From: Temperatibacter marinus
GTDB taxonomy: Bacteria; Pseudomonadota; Alphaproteobacteria; Sphingomonadales; Kordiimonadaceae
Direction: 5' to 3'
Assembly (NCBI RefSeq): GCF_031598375.1
Contig: NZ_CP123872.1
Location: 1,903,001-1,967,000, forward strand
Length of the DNA stretch: 64,000 bases
Of the stretch, positions 1-10,375 are shown piece after piece. The number at the start of each line of letters is the position of its first letter. Within the stretch, counting starts at the first letter, position 1. A model generated the notes under the pieces. That model did not search any database. It was not told where the DNA came from and saw only the letters and a list, made by a program, of their open reading frames with translations. The position numbers and the translations under genes are program-made.

Positions 1-469
1 TGTAATTGCGGCTTCGGCTTTTGGTCTGATTGCCTACATTGTTGGTAATACTGTTTTAAGCGGCTATCTTGGGGTGCCATATGTGGCAGGCTCTGGGGAA
101 CTCGCTGTTTTTTGTGGGGCACTTATTGGTGCTTGTTTAGGGTTTCTTTGGTTCAATGCCCCGCCCGCCATGGTATTCATGGGAGATACAGGCTCGCTTG
201 CTCTTGGCGGTGCACTTGGTTCTATCGCCGCGGTGACAAAGCATGAGATTATTTTAGCTGTAATCGGTGGAATTTTTGTCCTTGAAACAGTCTCTGTGAT
301 TGTACAAGTGCTCTCCTTTAAACTTACGGGCAAGAGGGTCTTTAGAATGGCGCCAATACACCATCATTTTGAGCAAAAAGGGTGGGCCGAGCCGACAATT
401 GTTATACGATTTTGGATTATTTCTTTGATTTTGGCCTTGGTGGGCCTTGCTAGCCTTAAGCTAAGATAA
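1..469 (+). CDS. mraY: Phospho-N-acetylmuramoyl-pentapeptide-transferase, C-terminal part (cut by window edge)
   Basis: Transfers phospho-MurNAc-pentapeptide from UDP to undecaprenyl phosphate at the inner membrane, making lipid I. Only the last 155 or so residues are present; the reading frame is open from base 2. Seen: the NAPPA and [12 protein letters not shown] stretch that carries conserved acidic residues of the MraY/WecA family, several hydrophobic membrane segments, the HHHFE motif and a C-terminus ending in LKLR, all typical of MraY. It stops 12 bases before murD and is the first visible gene of the dcw cluster. An internal ATG at 74 is not a real start, because the upstream frame is also MraY-like. 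Confidence 0.96.
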   Translation, partial: VIAASAFGLIAYIVGNTVLSGYLGVPYVAGSGELAVFCGALIGACLGFLWFNAPPAMVFMGDTGSLALGGALGSIAAVTKHEIILAVIGGIFVLETVSVIVQVLSFKLTGKRVFRMAPIHHHFEQKGWAEPTIVIRFWIISLILALVGLASLKLR

Positions 470-481
470 GGCAGGGTTTCT

Positions 482-1858
482 ATGATCGTTCCAGTAACAT
501 ATGAGGGAAAAAACGTTGCAGTATTTGGTCTGGCTCGGACTGGAATTACAGCCGTAAATGCCTTACGTGCAGCTGGGGCAAAAGTCTTCGCCTGGGATGA
601 TGATTCTGCTCGGTGTGCAGAAGTTGGCTCTGTTGCTCACAACCTTTATGCACTTGATTTTAAAGTTCTGGATTATTTGATGTTGGCACCGGGTGTGCCT
701 CTCACACACCCAAAGCCCCACGCTCTTGTTGAAAAAGCTAAACGAGCAGGTGTGCCCATTATGGGTGATTTTGATTTGTTTGCCGCAGGACAAGCGACCT
801 TGTCTGCTCATAAAACAGTTGCCATTACAGGCACTAATGGCAAATCAACCACAACAGCCCTTGTTACCCACATGATCAGGGAGGCAGGCATGCCTGTGGC
901 GATGGGCGGCAATATAGGGACGGGGGTACTTTCCCTTCCGGCCTTGGAAAAAGGTGGTGTTTATGTTTTGGAAATGTCTTCTTATCAGATTGATCTAACT
1001 CACCATTTCAAGCCGGATATAGCAGTTTTATTGAATATCACCCCTGATCATCTTGATCGCCACGGTGATATGAGTGGGTATGTTCTCGCAAAGGCAAGGT
1101 TGTTTGAGTTATTGCATTCTGACGGGCTTGCTGTGATGTCACTGGATGATTCCTACTCTCAGAGTTTGGCTGTTACAGTGGGCGATAAAGACGGCCGGTT
1201 GAAGACGATTACAGTTGAAGAAAAAGAAATGAAAGACGGGATCAGAATTCTTGATGAGATATTATTTGAGGTGAAAAATAACCGCCCATGTGTGGTGGGG
1301 TCAGTCTCAAAATGTCAGATGTTAAAGGGTCACCACAACTGGCAAAACATGGCGACTGCCTATGCTATTGGACTTGAACTTGGTATTCGACCAGAGCAAA
1401 TATTAGTCAGCTTCAGAACTTTTGCGGGCCTTTCACATCGCCAAGAATTCGTTGGCAAAATAAACGGCATCAGTTTTATTAATGATAGCAAAGCCACAAA
1501 TCTTGTTTCTGCGCTGAAGGCTCTAGAAAGTTTTAAAAATATTCACTGGATTGCAGGAGGGCGCACAAAGGATGAAGAGTTAACTCTCTCTTCTGTTCCT
1601 TTTTCCCACCTTAAAGCGGGCTATTTCATTGGTGAAGCTGCGTCGTTCTTTGTTGGGGAATTCGATGACCTTTTTCCGGTTTCAAATCAAGAGTCACTTG
1701 ATCAAGCCCTAAGGGCTGCGTTTGAACAGGCGGATAACGGGGATGTTATTTTGTTATCACCAGCCTGTAGTGCTTTTGATCAATTTAAAGATTTTGAAGA
1801 ACGCGGTGCTTCTTTTAAATCAACGTTTCATGCCTTGAAAGAGGAGTATGCATCATGA
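482..1858 (+). CDS. murD: UDP-N-acetylmuramoylalanine--D-glutamate ligase
   Basis: Cytoplasmic ATP-dependent ligase that adds D-Glu to UDP-MurNAc-L-Ala. The 458 residues match the family length. An N-terminal Rossmann-like domain (FGLARTG near residue 15) is followed by the central Mur ligase ATP loop TGTNGKSTTT at about 116-125, the substrate region EMSSYQ, and NITPDHLDRHG. The C-terminal domain contains NDSKATN and a late SPACSAFDQF motif, both usual in MurD. ATG 482 follows a GGCAGGG Shine-Dalgarno-like stretch. Its stop overlaps the ftsW start (ATGA), so translation of the two is probably coupled. Confidence 0.97.
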   Translation: MIVPVTYEGKNVAVFGLARTGITAVNALRAAGAKVFAWDDDSARCAEVGSVAHNLYALDFKVLDYLMLAPGVPLTHPKPHALVEKAKRAGVPIMGDFDLFAAGQATLSAHKTVAITGTNGKSTTTALVTHMIREAGMPVAMGGNIGTGVLSLPALEKGGVYVLEMSSYQIDLTHHFKPDIAVLLNITPDHLDRHGDMSGYVLAKARLFELLHSDGLAVMSLDDSYSQSLAVTVGDKDGRLKTITVEEKEMKDGIRILDEILFEVKNNRPCVVGSVSKCQMLKGHHNWQNMATAYAIGLELGIRPEQILVSFRTFAGLSHRQEFVGKINGISFINDSKATNLVSALKALESFKNIHWIAGGRTKDEELTLSSVPFSHLKAGYFIGEAASFFVGEFDDLFPVSNQESLDQALRAAFEQADNGDVILLSPACSAFDQFKDFEERGASFKSTFHALKEEYAS

Positions 1859-3027
1859 TTTCTTTTTCTCGCGCCGATAATAGCGTTGTTTCTCGTTGGT
1901 GGTTTGAGGTAGATCGGTGGATCCTTGTACTCATTCTAATGTTGTCAGGCATTGGCGTCTGGCTTACTTTTAGTGCCTCGACGTCGGTTGCTGAAAATAT
2001 TGGGTTTACCAGTTTTCATTTTGCGACCCGCCAGATTGTCTTTTTGTCGCTAGGGCTTCTCGTCACAATTATCGTCTCTATGATGAGTGTTAAGATGATT
2101 CGAAGGTTGGCGATTATTGCCCTTCCACTTTGTATTGGTTTAATTGTTATTACACTGTTGATAGGGCCTGAAATTAAAGGGTCAACACGCTGGCTTCGGG
2201 TCGCTGGGTTTAGTTTGCAGCCATCAGAGTTTTTAAAACCAGTTTTCTTTATTTGTACTGCTTGGTTGCTTTCTTCAAAGTTTACGGACCAAGCGATGCC
2301 TGCAAAACGTTTGGCTACTTTCTTGTATCTCACCGTTGCAGCTCTCTTGATTATGCAACCAGATTTTGGTCAGACCTTTCTGATCGGCCTCGTTTTTCTT
2401 GGTCAGTTAATCATTGCAGGCCTGTCGCTGGCGTGGGTTGCTACTGCAGCGCTGGCTGGTATATCGGCACTGGTGATTGGTTATATCTTTGTGCCGCATG
2501 TGACAAAAAGAATTGATAAATTTGTGGATCCTACGTCTGGAGACAATTATCAAACACACAGAGCTTTAGAAGCTTTTAAAGAGGGTGGGCTCATTGGTAA
2601 AGGGCCTGGCGAAGGCACTGTGAAGATGAATTTGCCCGATGCTCATACAGACTATATTTTTGCCGTCATGGGCGAAGAATTTGGCGCCTTGGCTTGTATA
2701 GTTCTTCTTCTTCTAATCTCTGGGATAGTGCTTCGTGTTTTTGCACATTTAAGGCAGGAAGAGGATCCTTTCAAAATGCTTGCTCTCTCTGGTCTTGTGA
2801 TGCAATTTGCTTTGCAGTCTTCAATTAATATTGCCGTAAATCTCAATCTTATTCCCTCTAAGGGAATGACTCTGCCTTTCGTGTCTTACGGTGGCTCTAG
2901 TATGCTCGCCCTAGCGGCTGGCATGGGTGTCATTCTAGCCTTTTCAAGAAGAAATCGGCATCTGACAGTGCAAGAAGAGAAGCGGGGCTGGGGCCGGCAA
3001 ACATATCAGTTGGATCGAGGATATTAA
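1855..3027 (+). CDS. ftsW: Septal peptidoglycan polymerase FtsW (SEDS family)
   Basis: Integral membrane SEDS glycosyltransferase that polymerises septal peptidoglycan from lipid II with its partner FtsI. The 390 residues contain many hydrophobic segments. Diagnostic motifs are the SLQPSEFLK loop around residue 120, the large periplasmic-loop region after the FVDP segment, and LPFVSYGGSS near residue 340. The start overlaps murD by 4 bases; murG starts 1 base after its stop. RodA is the main alternative, but position in the dcw cluster between murD and murG supports FtsW. Confidence 0.96.
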   Translation: MISFSRADNSVVSRWWFEVDRWILVLILMLSGIGVWLTFSASTSVAENIGFTSFHFATRQIVFLSLGLLVTIIVSMMSVKMIRRLAIIALPLCIGLIVITLLIGPEIKGSTRWLRVAGFSLQPSEFLKPVFFICTAWLLSSKFTDQAMPAKRLATFLYLTVAALLIMQPDFGQTFLIGLVFLGQLIIAGLSLAWVATAALAGISALVIGYIFVPHVTKRIDKFVDPTSGDNYQTHRALEAFKEGGLIGKGPGEGTVKMNLPDAHTDYIFAVMGEEFGALACIVLLLLISGIVLRVFAHLRQEEDPFKMLALSGLVMQFALQSSINIAVNLNLIPSKGMTLPFVSYGGSSMLALAAGMGVILAFSRRNRHLTVQEEKRGWGRQTYQLDRGY

Positions 3028-3028
3028 G

Positions 3029-4138
3029 ATGGGCGCTCATTCTAAGAACCGGTTGACAATTGTTCTCGCTGCTGGCGGTACAGGCGGTCATATGATACCT
3101 GCAGAAGCTGTCGCTGATGCCTTAAGCGCACGAGGGCACAATCTGATATTAGTGACGGATCCTAGGGGGGATGCCTATCCTGCGATTATGGATAATTATG
3201 AGCGGACTGTTTTGAAAACAAACGGTATGAGTGCAGGACTTCTTGGGAAGGTTAAAGGCGCTTTTTCTCTCGCTCGGGATACAATCGCCTGTCGGCAATT
3301 TTTGAAAAAAGTGAAAGCTGATGTTGTGATTGGGTTTGGAGGCTATCCCTCAATGCCAACAGTTGTGGCAGCAAAAAGTTGTGGTATTCCTTATATTTTG
3401 CATGAGCAAAACACAGTTCTTGGTCGGGTAAATAGATTGATGGCAAAATCTTCTGAGGCCATAGCGCTGGCCTATGAAAATACCTGGCGCATACCTGAAA
3501 ATGTGGAGTATTTTGTCACAGGGAATCCTGTCAGAAAACAGGTGCTGGATAGTCTTTCCCATGGCTATTCGCTGCCAAGAAGTGGTGAGACATTTAATGT
3601 TCTAATCATGGGGGGATCACAAGGCGCTCACATTTTGTCTAAAGTCGTGCCAAACGCGATTGCCGCTCTAGTTGAAGCTGACCGTAAACGTCTGAAGGTA
3701 GTTCATCAAGCCCGCGTCGAAGATATAGAATTGGTTTCTAACATCTATGAACAAGCAGGGGTTTCTGCGACAGTTGAATCATATTTTGTTGATATTCCTC
3801 AACGTATGGCAACTAGTCAGTTGGTGATATCGCGGGCCGGCGCCTCCTCGTTGGCTGAAATATCTGTTCTAGGCCTACCAAGTTTTTTAGTCCCATTAAA
3901 AATTGCTATGGATGATCATCAGACAACCAATGCTGCAGTCTTATCAGAGGCAGGCGCTGCGGTCGTCTTCAGAGAGGAAGAGTTTACCGTGGAGAGCGTT
4001 AAAGAAAATATCACGCAGCTTCTGTCTGATGGATCGAAGAGATTGCAGGCGATGTCCAAAGCAGCCCAATCATGCGGTTCTGAACACAGTGCTCTAGTAC
4101 TAGCGGATTTGATTGAGAAAGTATGTAAAAGATCATGA
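3029..4138 (+). CDS. murG: UDP-GlcNAc--lipid I N-acetylglucosaminyltransferase
   Basis: Peripheral membrane GT28 glycosyltransferase that converts lipid I to lipid II on the cytoplasmic face. The 369 residues are family-length. Visible motifs are the first G-loop GGTGGH at residues 16-21, [17 protein letters not shown], the MGGSQGAH loop beginning the C-terminal domain, and [11 protein letters not shown] near the UDP-GlcNAc-binding site. The stop overlaps the murC start in an ATGA arrangement. The whole murD-murB run is packed without room for separate promoters. Confidence 0.97.
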   Translation: MGAHSKNRLTIVLAAGGTGGHMIPAEAVADALSARGHNLILVTDPRGDAYPAIMDNYERTVLKTNGMSAGLLGKVKGAFSLARDTIACRQFLKKVKADVVIGFGGYPSMPTVVAAKSCGIPYILHEQNTVLGRVNRLMAKSSEAIALAYENTWRIPENVEYFVTGNPVRKQVLDSLSHGYSLPRSGETFNVLIMGGSQGAHILSKVVPNAIAALVEADRKRLKVVHQARVEDIELVSNIYEQAGVSATVESYFVDIPQRMATSQLVISRAGASSLAEISVLGLPSFLVPLKIAMDDHQTTNAAVLSEAGAAVVFREEEFTVESVKENITQLLSDGSKRLQAMSKAAQSCGSEHSALVLADLIEKVCKRS

Positions 4139-5547
4139 AAGAAGTTCCTTTTAAAATTGGTGTGGTGCACTTCATTGGAATCGGCGGTATCGGCATGTCT
4201 GGTATTGCCGAAGTGATGTTTAATCTTGGCTATACAATCCAAGGATCTGATGTCGCTGCAGGGCCGAATGTTGTTAGGCTTCAAGAGCTGGGTATTAAAG
4301 TCTTTGTAGGGCAAACCCCAGCCAATATTGAGATGGCTGATGTTGTAGTGGTTTCCACAGCTATTAAGGACAATAACCCTGAACTAAAGGCGGCCAGAGA
4401 GAGGGGGCTGCCAGTGGTGCGTCGAGCAGAAATGCTTGCGGAATTGATGCGGCTTAAATGGACTGTCTCTGTGGCAGGGACCCACGGAAAAACGACGACA
4501 ACCAGTATGGTTGCAACTGTTTTAGAAGCGGCAGGCGTTGACCCTACAGTGATCAATGGTGGCATTATTAATGCTTATGGAACCAATGCACGAATGGGGG
4601 AAGGGGACTGGATGGTTGTTGAGGCTGATGAAAGTGATGGAACTTTTGTCAAATTGCCGGCAACAGTTGCAGTCGTGACCAATATGGATCCTGAACATTT
4701 GGATTTTTATGGCACCTTTGAAGCAGAGAAAGAAGCATTCAAAGCCTTCCTTGATCGTGTCCCTTTTTATGGAGCTGCGGTCCTCTGTATTGATCATCCC
4801 GAAGTGCAACGCCTTATGCCGGAAATTCAAAATCGACGCGTTATATCCTATGGGACAAGCCCTCAAGCTGCGGTGCGTGCGATTAATATAACACCAGAGC
4901 GCGGCGGGGTCACTTTTGATGTTGCCCTTGAAGAAACAAAAGATCGCAGATCGAGAGAGATCTCTCGGATACACTTACCCATGCCTGGGCTCCATAATGT
5001 ACAAAATGCTCTGGCAGCAATTGCTGTTGGCCTGGAAATGGATAGCGATGATGAAACGCTGAGAGAAGCCTTTGCTAATTTTGCAGGGGTGAAAAGGCGC
5101 TTCACCCATGCAGGCATAGGGGGCGGCATAACGGTTATTGATGACTATGGCCATCACCCTGTAGAGATAGCAGCGGTCTTGAATGCAGCCCGGGAAAGCT
5201 TTGATCATAAGGTGATCGCAGTTATGCAACCTCACCGCTATTCTCGGTTATCAAGCCTTTTTGAAGAGTTTTGCACATGTTTCAATGACGCAGATACTGT
5301 GATTGTATCTCCTGTATTTGAAGCTGGAGAATCTCCTATCGAAGGGTTTAGCCGCGATGACTTAGCTGCAGGATTAAAACTACGAGGCCATAAATCAGTG
5401 GATGTCACTGAAGGAGATGAAGATCTAGCAGACGTAGTTTCTCGCTATGCGACAGAAGGGGACGCTGTCATTTGTTTAGGCGCAGGAACAATTACGAAAT
5501 GGGCACATAATCTTCCTGATAAATTAGAGAGCATGAAATCGTCTTAG
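4135..5547 (+). CDS. murC: UDP-N-acetylmuramate--L-alanine ligase
   Basis: First amino-acid-adding Mur ligase, attaching L-Ala to UDP-MurNAc with ATP in the cytoplasm. The 470 residues show the N-terminal UDP-binding GIGGIGMSG motif (about 15-23), the ATP loop GTHGKTTTT from residue 115, [15 protein letters not shown], and the C-terminal DDYGHHPVE motif typical of MurC. ATG 4135 overlaps the murG stop. The TAG stop lies within the Shine-Dalgarno sequence TAGGAG of murB, 10 bases before the murB start. Confidence 0.97.
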   Translation: MKEVPFKIGVVHFIGIGGIGMSGIAEVMFNLGYTIQGSDVAAGPNVVRLQELGIKVFVGQTPANIEMADVVVVSTAIKDNNPELKAARERGLPVVRRAEMLAELMRLKWTVSVAGTHGKTTTTSMVATVLEAAGVDPTVINGGIINAYGTNARMGEGDWMVVEADESDGTFVKLPATVAVVTNMDPEHLDFYGTFEAEKEAFKAFLDRVPFYGAAVLCIDHPEVQRLMPEIQNRRVISYGTSPQAAVRAINITPERGGVTFDVALEETKDRRSREISRIHLPMPGLHNVQNALAAIAVGLEMDSDDETLREAFANFAGVKRRFTHAGIGGGITVIDDYGHHPVEIAAVLNAARESFDHKVIAVMQPHRYSRLSSLFEEFCTCFNDADTVIVSPVFEAGESPIEGFSRDDLAAGLKLRGHKSVDVTEGDEDLADVVSRYATEGDAVICLGAGTITKWAHNLPDKLESMKSS

Positions 5548-5557
5548 GAGCAAGACA

Positions 5558-6526
5558 ATGAGTTTTTGTGAAATGAGCACAAACGCAGGACAGAAGATTA
5601 GGGAATCCCTGACAAATATAAAAGGACGCTTAACAGTAGGCGCTCCTCTGTTCAGGTTGAGCTGGTTTCGCACAGGAGGCCCTGCAGATCTGTTATTTGA
5701 ACCTACAGATGAGAAGGACCTGGCTGGGTTTCTACGGCAATTGCCAAGTCACATTCCTGTGACTGTTATAGGTGTTGGATCCAACTTATTGGTTCGAGAT
5801 TCTGGAGTTCGCGGTGTTGTCATAAGACTAGGAAGAGCTTTTTCTGATATTGAAGCACGCGGAGATTTGGTCAAGGCAGGCGGCGGAGCGATGGATGCTC
5901 ACGTTGCCAAAGCAGCACAGAAGGCCGGCATTGGTGGGCTTGAATTTCTGATAGGTATTCCAGGTACCCTTGGCGGGGCCGTCTTTATGAATGCAGGGGC
6001 ATATAATCAGGAATTGAGAGACTGCTTAATCCACGCGAGAGCTGTTGATCGATTGGGCGCACTTCATGAAATTGATCCGACACAGTATGAATTTTCTTAT
6101 CGTTCGAGCGGCTTGCCTGAGGATTGGATTATCACCAGTGTAAACTTAAAAGGGACAATTGACGAGTGTGCAGACATTGAAAAAAAGATGACTCAGATTA
6201 TGGCGACCCGCTCTGATAGCCAACCCATAGGGACACGGACTGGAGGATCAACATTTAAAAACCCTGATCCTCTCGTGTCGAATGATCGGAGCGCTTGGCA
6301 ACTGATTGATGAGGCTGGCATGCGCGGGGCTCGGGTTGGGGATGCGCAGGTATCGGAAAAACATTGTAATTTCTTAATAAATCATGGGCATGCTTCAGCG
6401 AAGGACATTGAAGATCTCGGGAACTTAGTAAGAGAGTCAGTGCTTGAAAAGCTTGGTGTTGAGCTTCACTGGGAAATAAAAATCATTGGCGAAAAGGGCG
6501 GATACCATGACAACGCTTTATTATAA
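5558..6526 (+). CDS. murB: UDP-N-acetylenolpyruvoylglucosamine reductase
   Basis: FAD-dependent, NADPH-using reductase that makes UDP-MurNAc. The 322 residues contain the FAD-binding GVGSNLLVRD motif, the IPGTLGGAVFMNAGAY segment, YRSSG, and GGSTFKNP, where the Ser corresponds to the usual proton donor; the DEAGMRGARVGDAQVSEKH region is also typical. ATG 5558 has an AGGAG site 7 bases upstream that overlaps the murC stop. The 3' end overlaps ftsQ by 20 bases. In many alphaproteobacteria a ddl gene sits here between murB and ftsQ; there is none in this window. Confidence 0.97.
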   Translation: MSFCEMSTNAGQKIRESLTNIKGRLTVGAPLFRLSWFRTGGPADLLFEPTDEKDLAGFLRQLPSHIPVTVIGVGSNLLVRDSGVRGVVIRLGRAFSDIEARGDLVKAGGGAMDAHVAKAAQKAGIGGLEFLIGIPGTLGGAVFMNAGAYNQELRDCLIHARAVDRLGALHEIDPTQYEFSYRSSGLPEDWIITSVNLKGTIDECADIEKKMTQIMATRSDSQPIGTRTGGSTFKNPDPLVSNDRSAWQLIDEAGMRGARVGDAQVSEKHCNFLINHGHASAKDIEDLGNLVRESVLEKLGVELHWEIKIIGEKGGYHDNALL

Positions 6527-7289
6527 ATATGGGCGCAGGTTTGTCTCTCTGTTACTGATACTCTCAGTGAGCAGTCTTGGGTTATTCTTTCATATGAATA
6601 AAGCCATGCTGAAAACTGAATGGATTAATTACACACGTGATATGGGACTGGTTTTAGAAAATGTTGCCATCACGGGGCATCACAAAACCACGAGAAGTCA
6701 AATCCAATCTGTTCTTGATATCGACCAAGGCATGCCACTTGTTTCTATGGATTTAGGTGCGATCAGAAAACGTATTGAAGAGCTGCCTTGGGTTGAACAA
6801 GTGGCCTTAAAGCGTCGCTATCCAAACACGCTTGATATCCAAATTCAAGAACGCATTCCTATGGCTTTATGGCAAAGTGAAGGGGTTGTTTCTTTGGTCG
6901 ATGAAGCCGGGTTTATTTTAACCAGAAAAAATCTTGAGTCTTATACTGATTTACTGTTGATCGTCGGCGAAAATGCCCATAGAAATATTGCTGAAATCTC
7001 AAAGATTATTGAGAGCCAAGCGCATCTAAGTTCTTTTGTACGATCAGCAGTGCATGTTGGCAATCGCCGGTGGGACATTCACTTTATGAATGGCATGCGG
7101 CTTCGGTTGCCTGAGACGACAGATCAGCAAGAAGCTTTGAGTGCGATGGCACATTTTGCTGAGCTACAGAAAAGCTATGATGTGCTGTCACGAGAAATTT
7201 CTGTGATTGATTTAAGAAGTGATAAAGTCATTCTGAAATTAACCCCAAAGGGGAAGAGAATGATGCGTCGAGAGAATATTTATTCATAA
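6507..7289 (+). CDS. ftsQ: Cell division protein FtsQ
   Basis: Bitopic inner-membrane divisome protein that scaffolds FtsB/FtsL. Starting at ATG 6507 gives 260 residues: a short basic cytoplasmic tail, a single membrane helix around residues 13-31, and a POTRA-like domain beginning with VLENVAITGHHKTTRSQI, followed by the FtsQ domain (LPWVEQVALKRRYPNTL). A TTG at 6486 in the same frame would add seven residues, but ATG 6507 has an AAGGGCGG stretch just upstream. It overlaps murB by 20 bases and is followed 27 bases later by ftsA. Confidence 0.93.
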   Translation: MTTLYYKYGRRFVSLLLILSVSSLGLFFHMNKAMLKTEWINYTRDMGLVLENVAITGHHKTTRSQIQSVLDIDQGMPLVSMDLGAIRKRIEELPWVEQVALKRRYPNTLDIQIQERIPMALWQSEGVVSLVDEAGFILTRKNLESYTDLLLIVGENAHRNIAEISKIIESQAHLSSFVRSAVHVGNRRWDIHFMNGMRLRLPETTDQQEALSAMAHFAELQKSYDVLSREISVIDLRSDKVILKLTPKGKRMMRRENIYS

Positions 7290-7316
7290 GATAAACTGGG
7301 AATTAGGTTAAACATT

Positions 7317-8585
7317 ATGGCAAGAAAAGCAGCACAGGACGGTTTAATGGGTGTATTGGATGTAGGCTCATCCAAGGTTGCCTGTCTTGTAGCGCGACGG
7401 CAAATGGACGGCAGTTATAAAGTTATAGGCGTTGGTAATACAGCCTCTAAGGGGGTCATCGCAGGCCAGATAACAGATATGGATTCTGTAGAGCAATCTA
7501 TCAGGCAAGCTGTTGAAAAAGCAGAAAAAATGGCCGGAGAGCGATTGGATCTTTACACGCTTGCGCTGCATTGCGGTGATCCAGCAAGCGAAGTCTTAAC
7601 GGTTGAAGTTGATGTGGATGGTCAGGTTGTCACTGAGGATGATATTGAAAGTGTCATGACTTTGGCACGTCAAAAGGCAACCATCGATGAAGATCGTGAA
7701 ATTATTCATGCTTTTCCTGCTTTTTATATGATCGATGGCAATTTTGCCCCTAAGGCGCCCATTGGTATGTATGGTAAAAAATTGAGTGTTAACATGCACT
7801 TAATCACCGTGCTCGCAGCGCCATTAAGGAATATGGAATTATGCGTACGGAAAGCCAATATCGGCATTGATGGGATGATCGCGGGGCCGTATGTTTCAGG
7901 GCTCTCAACATTGTATGAGGACGAAATTGAAATGGGCGCTGCCTGTATTGATATTGGGGGAGGGACAACCACCGTTTCAATATTCATGCAGGGGACAATT
8001 GTCGATGTGAAGGTTTTGCCCATTGGCTGCAATAGTCTTACAGAGACGATAGCTCGAGAATTATTGACGCCAAGAGATAAAGCTGAGCGTCTCAAAAACT
8101 CTGAGGGCGGTGTCATTAGAGCCGCAATTGATGATCGTGTTGAGATAGATGTCCCTATTATTGGGGGTAAGTCGGATGACAGTGATGCGCGACGCATGTC
8201 GCGGAGCCATTTAACGTATCTCATGCAGAATCATTATGAGTTTCTTCTCAGAGAAGTCAAAAAGCACCTTGATGGAACAGGCTTTACGGAATCCCACGCT
8301 AAGCGGGTCATAATAACAGGCGGCGCGTCGAAAGCAGAAAGACTTGAGGATTTGGCAGGGTCAATTTTAGGGAAGAATGTACGAATAGCATCTCCAGCCT
8401 TAATGGCAGGGCTACCAATATCTGCTCAAAGTCCGATTTTTGCATGCTGTGCAGGACTTTTAGTATATAATGAACTGAAACCTGTTGATGTTACAGCAGA
8501 TAGTGGGCGCAAAAAACGCTTACGTAAACCTGCTAGAGATGGGATGTTTGGTAAAATAGGATCCTGGATGAAAGGTAATTGGTAA
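7317..8585 (+). CDS. ftsA: Cell division protein FtsA
   Basis: Actin-like ATPase that anchors FtsZ filaments to the membrane. The 422 residues show the phosphate-1 motif LDVGSSKV near residue 17, the 1C-domain region, the phosphate-2 motif CIDIGGGTTTVS, ITGGAS, and a C-terminal amphipathic end (FGKIGSWMKGNW) matching the membrane-targeting sequence. The short C-terminal linker is rich in Lys and Arg. It lies 27 bases after ftsQ and 104 bases before ftsZ. Confidence 0.97.
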   Translation: MARKAAQDGLMGVLDVGSSKVACLVARRQMDGSYKVIGVGNTASKGVIAGQITDMDSVEQSIRQAVEKAEKMAGERLDLYTLALHCGDPASEVLTVEVDVDGQVVTEDDIESVMTLARQKATIDEDREIIHAFPAFYMIDGNFAPKAPIGMYGKKLSVNMHLITVLAAPLRNMELCVRKANIGIDGMIAGPYVSGLSTLYEDEIEMGAACIDIGGGTTTVSIFMQGTIVDVKVLPIGCNSLTETIARELLTPRDKAERLKNSEGGVIRAAIDDRVEIDVPIIGGKSDDSDARRMSRSHLTYLMQNHYEFLLREVKKHLDGTGFTESHAKRVIITGGASKAERLEDLAGSILGKNVRIASPALMAGLPISAQSPIFACCAGLLVYNELKPVDVTADSGRKKRLRKPARDGMFGKIGSWMKGNW

Positions 8586-8689
8586 TACTTTCAGCCCTAT
8601 ACTTTGGGTAAAGGGCATCAGGTAAATGAAATCTCAGGGTGTTTTGGGCATAAGAAGTATCACCTTGAAAATGACAGAGGAGCTGGGCA

Positions 8690-10318
8690 ATGGCGTTTGA
8701 TTTTGAAAATACAGAGTTAACTGAGTTAACCCCTAAAATTGCAGTAATAGGTGTTGGGGGTGCAGGGTGCAATGCGGTCAATAATATGATTGCTGCTGAT
8801 TTGCAGGGTGTGGATTTTATAGTGGCAAATACAGATGCACAGTCCTTAGCTGCCAGCAAATCTGAAAATAGAATTCAGTTAGGCGTAGAAATTACTCAAG
8901 GCCTTGGTGCCGGTGCGATGCCCAAGGTGGGGGCTGCTGCAGCAGAAGAAACAATCGAGACAATAGATAGTATGCTTGAGGGATGTCACATGGCTTTTGT
9001 GACTGCAGGTATGGGCGGGGGCACAGGAACTGGTGCTGCACCTGTTATCGCACGTCGGGCCCGTGAGAAAGGGATCCTAACAGTCGGTGTTTGTACGAAG
9101 CCATTCCAGTTCGAGGGCGGCCGACGGATGAAAGTTGCTGAAGCTGGCATGAAAGAGCTGGCAGAAAATGTTGATACATTAATTGTGATACCCAACCAAA
9201 ATCTTTTTCATGTCGCTGATGCGAAAACGACTTTTGCAGACGCATTTAGAATGGCGGATGATGTTCTTCATTCAGGGGTTCGGAGCATCACTGATTTGAT
9301 GGTAATGGATGGCCTGATCAACCTTGATTTTGCAGATGTGCGCACTGTAATGAATGAAATGGGTAAAGCCATGATGGGCACAGGAGAAGCAGAAGGGGAA
9401 GACCGTGCTATGGTTGCTGCCTCTAATGCGATCTCTAATCAGCTTCTCGAAGAAGCAAATCTACGCGGAGCACGCGGTGTAATTATCAATGTGACTGGCG
9501 GCATGGACATGACTTTATATGAGGTCGATGAGGCAGTTAATATGGTCAGAGAGCAAGTTGACCCAGATGCGTTAATTGTCTTCGGTTCGGCCTTTAACAT
9601 GGATATGGAAGGTCGCCTTAGGGTATCGGTCGTTGCGACAGGCATAGATGGCAGCGGCGTCAGGCCTGCGCCTGTTCCTGTGCGCGAAGAAGATGAGGTA
9701 GCGGTTATTCAAGGGGCAGCAGATCTTAAAGAAGCGGTTCAGGATATGCCTGCTGCTGAAGATATTGAGGGATCAGAAGCTGAAGCGCCTTCCGCGCCTT
9801 CCCCAGAGACCGCAGTTGAAAAACGGTTAGAGGAAGAGCAAAAATCTGCCCAAGATGAACTTGAGGCCAAGGCTGTCGAAGCCGCAGTTGACGGGGCGTT
9901 TATTGCAGAGCAGCCCAAACATCCTAAAGCAGTATTGCAACCTGACCATGGCCAAAGAGCCAATGTTTTTCAGGAAGCAGCCTATGAAAACACAACCACT
10001 GAAATGCCAGAGGAAGAACAGGGAGTAGAGCAAGCGCCTCCTCAAGACACACCAATAGAAGGCACAGTGGAGGCTGAGCCAGAGCCTGCAAAACAGAGTT
10101 TGTTTAAAATGATGACTGCAGGCCTTAGGTCTTCACAACCGGCGAACGAATTTCGGGAAGAAGCGCAAGAACCAACTGTTCAAACACCTTCGCGAGTGCC
10201 AGGCGGTGACGCTCAATCTCTGGGCGGGGTTGATGCGGAAGATCGAACAGTGAAGAAAAAAGATCCAAGAGATCAGCTGGAAATCCCAAGCTTTCTCAAG
10301 AGGCAAGAAAATCAATAG
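8690..10318 (+). CDS. ftsZ: Cell division protein FtsZ, with long acidic C-terminal linker
   Basis: Tubulin-like GTPase forming the Z ring. The globular part (about residues 15-330) contains [11 protein letters not shown], the tubulin signature GGGTGTG at 109-115, and the NLDFADV synergy region. The remaining roughly 200 residues are a Glu/Ala/Pro-rich, low-complexity linker ending in the conserved C-terminal peptide EIPSFLKRQ that binds FtsA and other partners. At 542 residues it is longer than the approximately 380 of E. coli but in the range of alphaproteobacterial FtsZ. ATG 8690 is preceded by GAGGAGC. A 104-base leader separates it from ftsA and may hold an additional promoter, which I cannot define. 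A strong terminator follows 3 bases after the stop. Confidence 0.97.
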   Translation: MAFDFENTELTELTPKIAVIGVGGAGCNAVNNMIAADLQGVDFIVANTDAQSLAASKSENRIQLGVEITQGLGAGAMPKVGAAAAEETIETIDSMLEGCHMAFVTAGMGGGTGTGAAPVIARRAREKGILTVGVCTKPFQFEGGRRMKVAEAGMKELAENVDTLIVIPNQNLFHVADAKTTFADAFRMADDVLHSGVRSITDLMVMDGLINLDFADVRTVMNEMGKAMMGTGEAEGEDRAMVAASNAISNQLLEEANLRGARGVIINVTGGMDMTLYEVDEAVNMVREQVDPDALIVFGSAFNMDMEGRLRVSVVATGIDGSGVRPAPVPVREEDEVAVIQGAADLKEAVQDMPAAEDIEGSEAEAPSAPSPETAVEKRLEEEQKSAQDELEAKAVEAAVDGAFIAEQPKHPKAVLQPDHGQRANVFQEAAYENTTTEMPEEEQGVEQAPPQDTPIEGTVEAEPEPAKQSLFKMMTAGLRSSQPANEFREEAQEPTVQTPSRVPGGDAQSLGGVDAEDRTVKKKDPRDQLEIPSFLKRQENQ

Positions 10319-10321
10319 AGT

Positions 10322-10352
10322 AAAAAAGGAGCCCTAGAGGCTCCTTTTTTTA
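10322..10352. terminator. Bidirectional intrinsic terminator after ftsZ
   Basis: A 7-bp stem AGGAGCC/GGCTCCT (10327-10333 with 10339-10345) and a 5-base loop are followed by a T-run. On the opposite strand A-runs become T-runs, so it can also end the convergent hydrolase gene that finishes at 10376. Confidence 0.9.
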
Positions 10353-10375
10353 TTCACCCTTGCTATGGCGCCACT

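Noticed and set aside
4522-4974. 150-residue minus-strand ORF inside murC
   Set aside because: Antisense shadow of a well-recognised gene; composition is not protein-like.
7724-8224. 166-residue minus-strand ORF inside ftsA
   Set aside because: Antisense shadow of ftsA; no independent motifs or ribosome site.
8715-8735. CtrA-type site near the ftsZ start
   Set aside because: TTAA spacing is 5 and the sequence lies within coding ELTELTP codons.
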